A program made the position numbers and the translations under genes. Positions 28,779 to 36,395 of a stretch of 64,000 nt of DNA are shown here, piece by piece (the first letter of the stretch is position 1; every line of letters begins with the position of its first letter). The notes under the pieces were generated by a model, which saw only the letters and a program-made list of their open reading frames with translations, made no database searches and was not told where the DNA came from. The DNA is from Flavobacterium sp. LHD-80 (GTDB taxonomy: Bacteria; Bacteroidota; Bacteroidia; Flavobacteriales; Flavobacteriaceae), in the NCBI RefSeq assembly GCF_030929605.1, contig NZ_JAVFVS010000005.1, positions 434,001 through 498,000 on the forward strand. The letters run 5' to 3'.

Positions 28779-29969
28779 ATGACAACAATATCATCTTCAG
28801 CTGTTTTTCAGGACCGAAAAGCAGCATTAGAAAAAGAACATAAAGCACTTGTCGAGCAAAAAAATGCTCCCGAAGAAAATGCTGGAAACGGAATTTATCA
28901 GCGTTATAAAAATCCTGTTGTTACCGCAGCTCACGTGCCTTTGAACTGGCGTTTTGACTTAAACGAAAAAACAAATCCGTTTTTGCAGGAAAGAATTGGA
29001 ATGAACGCAGCGTTTAATGCCGGCGCTATGAAATGGAACGGAAAATATTTGCTTGCAGTACGTGTGGAAGGAATTGACAGAAAATCATTTTTTGCAATTG
29101 CCGAAAGTCCGAATGGTGTTGATAATTTTAAGTTTTGGGAGAAACCATGTGTGATTCCTCAAACCGAAGAACCAGATACAAACGTTTATGACATGCGTTT
29201 GATCAATCACGAAGATGGCTGGGTTTACGGTATTTTTTGTACCGAAAGAAAAGATCCAAAAGCACCAAAAGGCGATACAAGTTCGGCTGTAGCCAATGCT
29301 GGAATCGTGCGCTCTAAAGATTTAATAAACTGGGAAAGGCTTCCAGATTTAATTTCGAATACAGGACAACAGCGCAATGTTGTTTTACACCCAGAATTCG
29401 TAAACGGAAAATATGCTTTATATACACGTCCACAAGATGGTTTTATTGATGTTGGAGCTGGTGGCGGAATTGGATTAGGTTATGTTGAAGACATGAAAAA
29501 CCCAATTGTTAAAGAGGAAAAAATCATCTTCGGGAAACAATATCATACAATTTATGAATTGAAAAACGGTCTAGGTCCCGCTCCTATCAAAACCGAAAAA
29601 GGTTGGTTACACTTGGCACACGGCGTTCGTAATACTGCTGCAGGTTTGCGCTATACATTATATATGTTCATGACTGATTTGAATGATATTTCAAAAGTTA
29701 CACACGTTCCTGCCGGACATTTTATGGGACCTGAAGGAATTGAAAGAGTTGGTGATGTATCAAATGTTTTATTCTCAAACGGTTGGATAGAAGATGCTGA
29801 TGGAACTGTTTATGTGTATTACGCATCATCAGATACGAGAATGCATGTTGCAGTTTCATCTGTTGCAAAACTTGTTGATTATGTTACGAATACGCCAGCC
29901 GATACATTTATTTCTGCAGGTTCTGTAGAAACGATTATCAGCCAAATTGAAAAAAATAACGCAATATAA
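28779..29969 (+). CDS. GH130 4-O-beta-D-mannosyl-D-glucose phosphorylase
   Basis: 396 residues without a signal peptide, so cytoplasmic. The sequence pattern (NPVVTAAHVPLNWRFDLNEKTNPF, ERIGMNAAFNAGAMKWNGKY, TNVYDMRLINHEDGW, QRNVVLHPEFVNGKYALYTRPQDGF, LHLAHGVRNTAAGLRY, DVSNVLFSNGWI) matches GH130 subfamily 1. These enzymes phosphorolyse mannosyl-beta-1,4-glucose to mannose-1-phosphate and glucose. The catalytic Asp should be in YDMRL. The next gene, six bases on, is the epimerase that supplies this substrate. Confidence 0.93.
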   Translation: MTTISSSAVFQDRKAALEKEHKALVEQKNAPEENAGNGIYQRYKNPVVTAAHVPLNWRFDLNEKTNPFLQERIGMNAAFNAGAMKWNGKYLLAVRVEGIDRKSFFAIAESPNGVDNFKFWEKPCVIPQTEEPDTNVYDMRLINHEDGWVYGIFCTERKDPKAPKGDTSSAVANAGIVRSKDLINWERLPDLISNTGQQRNVVLHPEFVNGKYALYTRPQDGFIDVGAGGGIGLGYVEDMKNPIVKEEKIIFGKQYHTIYELKNGLGPAPIKTEKGWLHLAHGVRNTAAGLRYTLYMFMTDLNDISKVTHVPAGHFMGPEGIERVGDVSNVLFSNGWIEDADGTVYVYYASSDTRMHVAVSSVAKLVDYVTNTPADTFISAGSVETIISQIEKNNAI

Positions 29970-29975
29970 TTCGTC

Positions 29976-31166
29976 GTGTCAGCAAAACTAAAGCAATTAA
30001 AATCTGAACTTTCAGCCGAACTTGATTCCATTTTAAAATATTGGTCAAAAAACACTATTGACAATCAAAATGGCGGTTTTATTGGTCAGATTGATTTTGA
30101 AGAACATATTATCGCCAATACCGAAAAAGGTGCTGTTTTGAATGCCCGAATTTTATGGTCGTTTTCAGCAAGTTATCAGGTTACGAAAAATGAAGAACAT
30201 AAAAAATTGGCAGAAAGAGCTTTTAATTTTCTTTCCAAATATTTTTATGACTCAGAATTTGGCGGTTTGTTTTGGAGCATCAATGTTGACAAAACACCAA
30301 AAGATACCAAAAATCAAATTTACGCTTTGGCTTTTGCGATTTATGGATTATCTGAATATTATGCTATTTCTAAAGATGAAAAAGCTTTAGAAATAGCCAT
30401 CAATTTATATTTAAAAATTCAGGAGAACAGTTTTGATCCTGAAAACAAAGGCTATTTCGAAGCTTTAACCCGCGAGTGGCAACCAATTGACGATTTGCGT
30501 TTGAGCGACAAAGATGCCAATGAAAAAAAGACCATGAACACACATTTGCATATCGTCGAGGCGTATGCAAATTTGTTTAAAGTCTGGAAAGACAAAGCAC
30601 TTCAAAATGATATTATCGGATTGCTTGAAACCATTCATAAACATTTTATCAATACTGAAACCGGACATTTGCGTTTATTTTTTGACGAAAACTGGATCGA
30701 AAAACCAGATGTAATTTCATACGGTCATGATATTGAAGCCGCTTGGCTTTTATTGCAATGTGCTGAAATATCAGAAGATAAAAGTTTGATTTCCCGCTAT
30801 AAGAAACACGCTCTTTTAATGGCAGAAGTTACAAAAGAAGGCCTTGATTCTGATGGTGGTTTATGGTATGAATTAGATCCAAAAAACAATGAACTTGTTG
30901 CCGAAAAACATTGGTGGGTTCAGGCCGAAGCTTTAATTGGTTTTTATAACGCATACCAATTAACGGGCGACGAAAATTATTTAGACATTGTTTTTAAAAA
31001 TTGGAATTTCATTAAAAAACACATTCTCGACAAAAAAAATGGCGAATGGTTTTGGGGAATTTACAGCGATTATACTTTAATCGAAAAAGACAAAGCCGGT
31101 TTCTGGAAATGCCCGTATCACAACAGTCGCGCTTGTTTAGAACTTATCCAGCGAATAAACGATTAA
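29976..31166 (+). CDS. Cellobiose/mannobiose 2-epimerase (AGE family)
   Basis: 396 residues, starting with GTG six bases after the GH130 stop; no in-frame ATG fits better. The (alpha/alpha)6 barrel of the AGE/cellobiose 2-epimerase family is shown by NTHLHIVEAYANLFKVW, SYGHDIEAAWLL (H251), KHWWVQAEALIGFYNAYQL and CPYHNSRACLE (H382); these His residues align with the general acid/base pair of the family. It converts mannobiose to mannosylglucose for the GH130 enzyme. Cytoplasmic. The tight coupling implies translation with GH130 from one mRNA. Confidence 0.93.
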   Translation: MSAKLKQLKSELSAELDSILKYWSKNTIDNQNGGFIGQIDFEEHIIANTEKGAVLNARILWSFSASYQVTKNEEHKKLAERAFNFLSKYFYDSEFGGLFWSINVDKTPKDTKNQIYALAFAIYGLSEYYAISKDEKALEIAINLYLKIQENSFDPENKGYFEALTREWQPIDDLRLSDKDANEKKTMNTHLHIVEAYANLFKVWKDKALQNDIIGLLETIHKHFINTETGHLRLFFDENWIEKPDVISYGHDIEAAWLLLQCAEISEDKSLISRYKKHALLMAEVTKEGLDSDGGLWYELDPKNNELVAEKHWWVQAEALIGFYNAYQLTGDENYLDIVFKNWNFIKKHILDKKNGEWFWGIYSDYTLIEKDKAGFWKCPYHNSRACLELIQRIND

Positions 31167-31210
31167 AAAAAACTTTCTACTGCATTTAATATTGAATTAA
31201 AATATTGATT

Positions 31211-31768
31211 ATGAAAACACTCTTCTTTTTTTGTTCCCTATTTCTAATTACAATAACAAATGCGCAAACCAACTTAGTAAAAAACGGCGGATTTGAAACC
31301 GATCTTCTTAATTGGAGAGGCGAAGAAAATGCTGTGCTTTCTCCAATTGAAAAAAAATCAGGAAAGAAGAGTGCCGTAATTAATCAGTTTGTTGGCGCCG
31401 AGTGGAAAGCTTTGGACCAAATTATTACGTTGCCTAAAAACACTTATGCTTTAGAAGTTAGCGCTTGGATAAAATCTGACGCTATTGAAACTCAAAAAGA
31501 GGAATACAAAAGCGGTGCAGTAATTTTAGAATTTACAAATTCCGGAGACAAACAAATTAGTACTGAAAGAATTGGTCAGGCTGTAGGTTCTACAAACTGG
31601 ACTCATTTTAAAAAGACAATAAAAGTACCTGCAGAAGCTAGGAAAATAAGAATTATGTTGGCGTTAGCTCAGACAAACGGAACTGTTTTTTTTGATGATG
31701 TAAAAGCCATAACACTTTCTGAAGAAGAATATCTCAAATTAAATCCGATTGCTAATCCTGAAAAATAA
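31211..31768 (+). CDS. Secreted stand-alone carbohydrate-binding module (CBM4/9-like)
   Basis: 185 residues from the ATG at 31211; an upstream TTG at 31205 adds only two residues. A signal peptide (about 1-19, ITNAQ) is followed by a single beta-sandwich with the family's opening LVKNGGFETDLLNWRGE, a WKALDQIITL strand and the closing GTVFFDDVKAITL. No enzyme domain is attached. Modules of this type bind soluble beta-glycans; here mannan or glucomannan is likely by context. It ends two bases before the surface GH26 gene, suggesting that the pair works together. Confidence 0.8.
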   Translation: MKTLFFFCSLFLITITNAQTNLVKNGGFETDLLNWRGEENAVLSPIEKKSGKKSAVINQFVGAEWKALDQIITLPKNTYALEVSAWIKSDAIETQKEEYKSGAVILEFTNSGDKQISTERIGQAVGSTNWTHFKKTIKVPAEARKIRIMLALAQTNGTVFFDDVKAITLSEEEYLKLNPIANPEK

Positions 31769-31770
31769 AA

Positions 31771-33006
31771 ATGAAAAATACTATTCTGAAAATAACTTTC
31801 ATAAGTGCGCTGTTTCTATCAATTATAGGCTGTTCTGGCAGTGATGATCCAGAGCCAGTAGTTGTGGTTGATCCGCCAGTTGTGGTCGACACTGATCCAT
31901 TGACGACCGCAAATGCTGCAACGTATTTAGTTGATGCTAATGCGACCAAAGAAACGGTTGCTTTATTTTATAATTTAAAAAAATTAGCCAAAACTAAAAC
32001 GGCAATTGGTCAGCAAGATGCTTTTAATAGTTATTACCAAGATGCGGGAGGCGATTCTGATATCAAAAAAAATACGGGTTATGATCCAGCTATTTTAGGT
32101 TCCGATTTTATGTTTATTACGGACAAAAGTAACGACGGTACGGCAAGCAATTGGTTTTATCAACAGGAACAAAAAATTGTTTCAGATGCAAAAGCCGCTT
32201 ACGCAAAAGGCATGATCAATACTTTTTGCTGGCATTTGAGAGAACCTAATAAAGAGGAATCTTTTTATGCTGCCGATATGACATCGGAACAAAAAACTAC
32301 AGCTTTCAGGAGCATTTTACCAGGCGGAACAAACAATGAATGGTATAAGAAAAAATTGGATAAAGTTGCCAGCGTAGTTTCCAATTTAAAAGGCGCAAAC
32401 GGCGAATTGATTCCGATAATATTCAGGCCTTTTCATGAATTTGATGGAAGCTGGTTTTGGTGGGGAGCGAATTTTTCAACTGCTGATGAATACAAAAAAG
32501 CATACCAATTTACCGTTGATTATTTGAAGAATACTAAAGGCGTTCACAACATTTTATATGCTTTTTCTCCTGATAATTCATACACAACTCAAGCTGATTA
32601 TTTGAGCCGTTATCCAGGCGATAATTATGTGGATATTATTGGAATGGACAATTATGGTGATTTCAATAATCAAGGACAAACTGGCGCTGATAGAGCAAAC
32701 AGTAAACTAAAAATCCTTTCTGATTATGCAAAAACTAAAGTAAAAATTGCTGCTTTGACAGAAACTGGTTTTCGCGTAACAGGCACAACGCCTGCAATTA
32801 CCGATTGGTTTTCAACTTTATTGTATAGTGCTTTAACTAAAAATGAGATCCAAATAAGTTACGTGATGTTTTGGAACAACAATAAAGACGGTTATTATGT
32901 TCCAAATGGTTCGGTTTCGAATACAACTGATTTTAAAAATTATAGTGCAAAAACAAAATCGGCATTAGTGAATTCCTTGCCGAAAATGTATGAATTGCCG
33001 AAATAA
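31771..33006 (+). CDS. GH26 beta-mannanase, surface lipoprotein
   Basis: 411 residues. Lipoprotein signal with C21 (IIGC) followed by SGSDDPE, an acidic motif of the kind that sends Bacteroidota lipoproteins to the outer face, then a Pro/Val linker (about 29-45). GH26 catalytic residues: acid/base E223 in FRPFHEFDGSWFWWG and nucleophile E331 in ALTETGF; the IGQQDAF and FCWHLREPN motifs also fit. Probably the endo-acting enzyme that first cuts mannan at the surface, complementing the GH26 at 26015. Two bases after the CBM gene. Confidence 0.92.
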   Translation: MKNTILKITFISALFLSIIGCSGSDDPEPVVVVDPPVVVDTDPLTTANAATYLVDANATKETVALFYNLKKLAKTKTAIGQQDAFNSYYQDAGGDSDIKKNTGYDPAILGSDFMFITDKSNDGTASNWFYQQEQKIVSDAKAAYAKGMINTFCWHLREPNKEESFYAADMTSEQKTTAFRSILPGGTNNEWYKKKLDKVASVVSNLKGANGELIPIIFRPFHEFDGSWFWWGANFSTADEYKKAYQFTVDYLKNTKGVHNILYAFSPDNSYTTQADYLSRYPGDNYVDIIGMDNYGDFNNQGQTGADRANSKLKILSDYAKTKVKIAALTETGFRVTGTTPAITDWFSTLLYSALTKNEIQISYVMFWNNNKDGYYVPNGSVSNTTDFKNYSAKTKSALVNSLPKMYELPK

Positions 33007-33013
33007 CACAAAG

Positions 33014-33146
33014 TTTGTCATTCCGAGGAACGAGGACACGAGCGATAGCGAACTGGCGAAGCAATCTCCGCGAGTAACTCTGTCCTGAGAATCGCCAATC
33101 TTTATCGAGCTTCTTGTGGAGATTTCTCCTTCGTCGAAATGACAAG
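33014..33146. repeat. Dispersed ttgtcat...-type inverted-repeat element
   Basis: Ends ttgtcatt (33015) and aatgacaa (33138) are inverted, with a gaggaacga motif near the left end and further short complementary blocks inside. It belongs with the copies at 42291, 42400 and 52307. Confidence 0.55.
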
Positions 33147-33190
33147 ATTGTGGAAAATTGAAAAACTTAAACATCTAATAAAAACCTAAA

Positions 33191-33280
33191 CCCTAGCCCT
33201 GATAGAAGTGGAAATCCTTTTATTTTTTTCTTTAAAAAATAAAAGATTGAAACGGATAGCAGGAAATTGCTCCTAAAAAA
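33191..33280 (+). ncRNA. Candidate structured RNA element upstream of GH5_7
   Basis: Blocks ccctagccctgatagaagtgg, then a perfect 12-bp hairpin (cttttattttttt arm to aaaaaataaaag), then gattgaaacggatagcagga. The same two outer blocks (gatagaagtggaaa ... ttgaaacggatagc) recur on the minus strand at 42171-42258 with a different internal stem, which suggests conserved ends around a variable stem. It ends eight bases before the GH5_7 ATG. May be a 5' leader RNA or a mobile structured repeat. Confidence 0.5.
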
Positions 33281-33287
33281 ATAAATA

Positions 33288-34574
33288 ATGAAAAGTATAT
33301 TTCGCAAAACCCTTGGATTAGCTTTAATTTTTACCGCAATCGCTTGTCAGGCACAGGAACGAATTACGGTAAAAGGAACGCAATTTTACAAAGGCAATAA
33401 ACCGTACGCGTACATTGGAACCAATTATTGGTACGGAAGTTTATTGGCCTCAAAAAAAATTGGAGATCGAAAAAGATTGCTTCGTGAACTAGACTTAATG
33501 CAGAAAAACGGCATTGATAATCTCCGAATTTTAGTTGGTGGTGATGGCGGAAAATATGATTTTACGGTTCGTCCGGCGTTGCAATACGAACAGGGGAAAT
33601 ACGACCAAGATTTATTGGACGGATTGGATTTCCTAATCAACGAAATGCGTAAACGTAAAATGTACGCCGTTTTATACTTGACAAACAATTGGGAATGGTC
33701 TGGCGGAATGTCGCAATATTTAGAATGGAACGGTAAAGGTTCGGTTCCGGTTCCGGGAATTGCTCCAAATACTTGGCCTCAGTTTATGTCGTATACAGAG
33801 CAATTTCACAGCTGTGAGCCTTGTATGAAAGCTTTAGAAAATCATGTGAAATTTATTATGGGAAGAACAAATGCGTATTCTCATAAAAAATACACAGAAG
33901 ACAACACGATTATGGCTTGGCAAGTTGGGAATGAACCAAGACTTTTTACGGTTGAAAACGAAACAAAATTTACAGTTTGGCTAAACAATATTGTCAATTT
34001 AATGGACAGTTTAGACAAAAATCATTTGATTTCAACGGGTTCTGAAGGATTAAACAGCTCAAATGATGACATCGGAATTTTTGAGCGAACACATCAAAAT
34101 CCGAATATTGATTATTTGACGATGCACATTTGGCCAAAAAACTGGGGTTGGTTTAAAGCAGATAATGCTGAAAAAACTTTACCAACGACTTTGGAAAATG
34201 CCGGAAAATATATTGACAAACATGTGGCTGTTGCAAACCATTTAAAGCGCCCAATAATTATTGAAGAATTTGGTTTGGGAAGAGAAAACGAAAGTTTATT
34301 ACCAACGGCATCAGTCTCAAATCGAGATATTTTTTACAATTATATTTTTGGCCGAGTTGCTGAAAGTGTTAAAAATAACGGAGCATTACAAGGAGCGAAT
34401 TTCTGGGGATTTGGTGGCGAAGGAAAAGCAGTTAACGAATCTGGAAAATGGAGTCCGGGCGATCCGTTAACGACAGACCCTCCACAAGAGCCACAAGGAT
34501 TGAATTCGGTTTTTTCTTCGGATAAATCGACTTTGGATATTGTAAAAAAATACAATTTACAATTGAGGAAATAA
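33288..34574 (+). CDS. GH5 subfamily 7 endo-beta-1,4-mannanase
   Basis: 428 residues with a signal peptide; a cysteine (C20, TAIAC) may make it a lipoprotein, but the lipobox is weak. The GH5_7 pattern is clear: GTNYWYGSLLA, NLRILVGGDGG, LYLTNNWEWSGGMSQYLEW, acid/base E216 in WQVGNEPR, MHIWPKNWGW and nucleophile E327 in IIIEEFGLGRE. It cuts internal mannan linkages. The long 281-base leader holds two repeat elements, one of them a candidate structured RNA. Confidence 0.93.
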   Translation: MKSIFRKTLGLALIFTAIACQAQERITVKGTQFYKGNKPYAYIGTNYWYGSLLASKKIGDRKRLLRELDLMQKNGIDNLRILVGGDGGKYDFTVRPALQYEQGKYDQDLLDGLDFLINEMRKRKMYAVLYLTNNWEWSGGMSQYLEWNGKGSVPVPGIAPNTWPQFMSYTEQFHSCEPCMKALENHVKFIMGRTNAYSHKKYTEDNTIMAWQVGNEPRLFTVENETKFTVWLNNIVNLMDSLDKNHLISTGSEGLNSSNDDIGIFERTHQNPNIDYLTMHIWPKNWGWFKADNAEKTLPTTLENAGKYIDKHVAVANHLKRPIIIEEFGLGRENESLLPTASVSNRDIFYNYIFGRVAESVKNNGALQGANFWGFGGEGKAVNESGKWSPGDPLTTDPPQEPQGLNSVFSSDKSTLDIVKKYNLQLRK

Positions 34575-34582
34575 AAATTTTA

Positions 34583-34601
34583 AACCATATAAGTAATTTA
34601 A
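34583..34601. repeat. Half copy of the accatataagtaat hairpin family
   Basis: Contains accatataagtaattta, the left arm of the elements at 36297 and 63765, without the matching right arm. Confidence 0.5.
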
Positions 34602-34629
34602 GAAAATATAATTGAATCCCTATTCTCTG

Positions 34630-34708
34630 TAGAGACGCACTGCTGTGTGTCTTATGCGCAAAGAATAAACTGGACGTAGATGCAGATGCATTGCTGTGCG
34701 TCACTGCG
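34630..34708. repeat. Two gacgca-type repeat cores
   Basis: gacgcactgctgtgtgtct at 34634 and gatgcattgctgtgcgtca at 34685, copies of the element seen at 14553 and 38442. They fill the gap between GH5_7 and the GH28-like gene. Confidence 0.6.
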
Positions 34709-34729
34709 GAATAACCAAATCAAAATTTG

Positions 34730-36289
34730 ATGAAAAAACACATTTCTATATTATTCATTTTCTTTTCTATAATCTCAAATGCTCAGACTTTTGATGTAAC
34801 AAAATATGGTGCAATTGGTGACGGAAAAACCATAAATACAAAAGCGCTTCAAAATACGATTGACGCTTGTTTTAAAAATGGAGGCGGAACAGTTTTTGTT
34901 CCAACGGGAATTTTTATGACGGGAACTTTGAATTTAAAAAGCAATGTAAACCTTCATTTAGAAAGCGGTGCCGTTATAAAAGGAAGCGCCAACATCAATG
35001 ATTATATTCCCGTAAATGGCGTTCATTACGGAATGTTTTTTACTGAGAATTCAGAAAACATTACCATTTCTGGAAGCGGAACAATCGATGCAAATGGTGA
35101 TACTTTTTTCGACACAACAAAAGCAAAAAAAATTGAATGGGGTGGCACTTCGGGAACGCGTCAAAAAGAAAATTTCAGAAAAGTTGTAGATGGCGGAATT
35201 GGAGACGGACCTATTGTACCAAAAGAAAGACCGTATCAAACTATCATTTTTAGTAATTGCAAAAGAGTCACAATAAAAGATGTTTTCATTACACAATCAA
35301 CTTTCTGGACCATTTTGATTGCCGATTGTGACAGTGTTTTGATTGATGGAATTCGACTTTGGACGAATATGCTGGCGCCAAATGCAGACGGAATTGATAT
35401 TACTTCAGGACGAAATATAACGGTTAGTAATTGCGATGTTCGCGCGGGCGACGACGCCATTATTGTTGTGGGTTACGCTTCGCATTTTGAAGTTCCGGGT
35501 TTTAAGGATTTGCGTCATTCTTCAGAAAATATCAATATTGTGAATTGTAACCTTCAGTCGGCTTCGAGCGCGATTCGCATTGGTTATTTTGATCATAATT
35601 CGGTTCGAAATATCAATATCTCGAATTGTAACATCACGAATTCGACACGCGGAATCGGAATTTTTCTGAGAGATCAAGGTTCTCTTGAAAACATAAATGT
35701 ATCGAATGTCAATATCGAAACTAAACTCAGAACCGGTGATTGGTGGGGAAATGGTGAACCAATTCATATTTCGGCAGTTCGTGGAAAAGTAAAAGTTGCA
35801 GGCACAGAAACGGAAACTTTGGGCGTTATTAAAAATGTAACTTTCAGCAACATAAATTGCAAAGCTGAAAACGGAATTTTAATTTATGGTTCAGAAGAAA
35901 GTGTTTTGCAGAATATCAATTTCAAAAATGTAACTTTCGATTTTATCGACAGCAAATTAAATGATGTTGCCGGCGGAAATATCGATCTTCGTGGCTGTCT
36001 TGACGAAAAACAACAACTTTTTCAGCGTGATATTCCCGGAATTTACGGTCAATATGTTGACGAACTTACAATCGAAGATTTTAAATTAACGTGGACAAAA
36101 ACCAGAATGCCTTATTTTACAAACGGTATCGAAATCAATAATTTTAATGATGTACGAATCATTAATTTTAAAGGAACTGGATCGCCAATTAATAAAAACG
36201 CTGTTCCAGTTTTATTAGAAAACGGAACTAAAACCGACTTGAATTTAGATAAAAAGATGGTTGTAAAATTGGTTAACGTTAAAAATTAA
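34730..36289 (+). CDS. GH28-family (pectinase-like) glycosidase with atypical active site
   Basis: 519 residues from the ATG at 34730; a TTG three bases earlier is not needed. Signal peptide about 1-19 (ISNAQ), then a right-handed beta-helix with the GH28/pectate-lyase-3-like start FDVTKYGAIGDGKTINTKALQ. The expected aspartates are present: D220/D223 in PNADGIDI and D241-D242 in RAGDDAI. The polygalacturonase GHG motif is missing (H263 lies in LRHSSEN) and RIK is RIGY (283-286). It is therefore likely a GH28 hydrolase of another specificity. Its place between GH5_7 and GH97 in a mannan locus is unexplained. Confidence 0.85.
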   Translation: MKKHISILFIFFSIISNAQTFDVTKYGAIGDGKTINTKALQNTIDACFKNGGGTVFVPTGIFMTGTLNLKSNVNLHLESGAVIKGSANINDYIPVNGVHYGMFFTENSENITISGSGTIDANGDTFFDTTKAKKIEWGGTSGTRQKENFRKVVDGGIGDGPIVPKERPYQTIIFSNCKRVTIKDVFITQSTFWTILIADCDSVLIDGIRLWTNMLAPNADGIDITSGRNITVSNCDVRAGDDAIIVVGYASHFEVPGFKDLRHSSENINIVNCNLQSASSAIRIGYFDHNSVRNINISNCNITNSTRGIGIFLRDQGSLENINVSNVNIETKLRTGDWWGNGEPIHISAVRGKVKVAGTETETLGVIKNVTFSNINCKAENGILIYGSEESVLQNINFKNVTFDFIDSKLNDVAGGNIDLRGCLDEKQQLFQRDIPGIYGQYVDELTIEDFKLTWTKTRMPYFTNGIEINNFNDVRIINFKGTGSPINKNAVPVLLENGTKTDLNLDKKMVVKLVNVKN

Positions 36290-36296
36290 TTTTCTC

Positions 36297-36382
36297 ACCA
36301 TATAAGTAATATAAATTCATTTAACTGGTTTGCGCATTTGCAGTCAGCTTTTTTAAATGAACTTATATTACTTATATGGTTT
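36297..36382. repeat. 86-bp accatataagtaat long-hairpin element
   Basis: Left arm 36297-36322 (accatataagtaatataaattcattt) pairs with right arm 36355-36382 with about one mismatch across 26 bases. The right arm contains an in-frame ATG (36357) that would wrongly extend the next gene. A second full copy is at 63765-63864. Confidence 0.7.
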
Positions 36383-36395
36383 AAAAAATATTAGC

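Noticed and set aside
33191..33280. Firm assignment to a named riboswitch or Rfam family
   Set aside because: The fold and repeats are suggestive, but no ligand-binding core is recognisable by eye and no search was possible.
36357..36395. ATG at 36357 as the GH97 start
   Set aside because: It lies in the arm of a dispersed hairpin; the ATG at 36396 begins a normal signal peptide.
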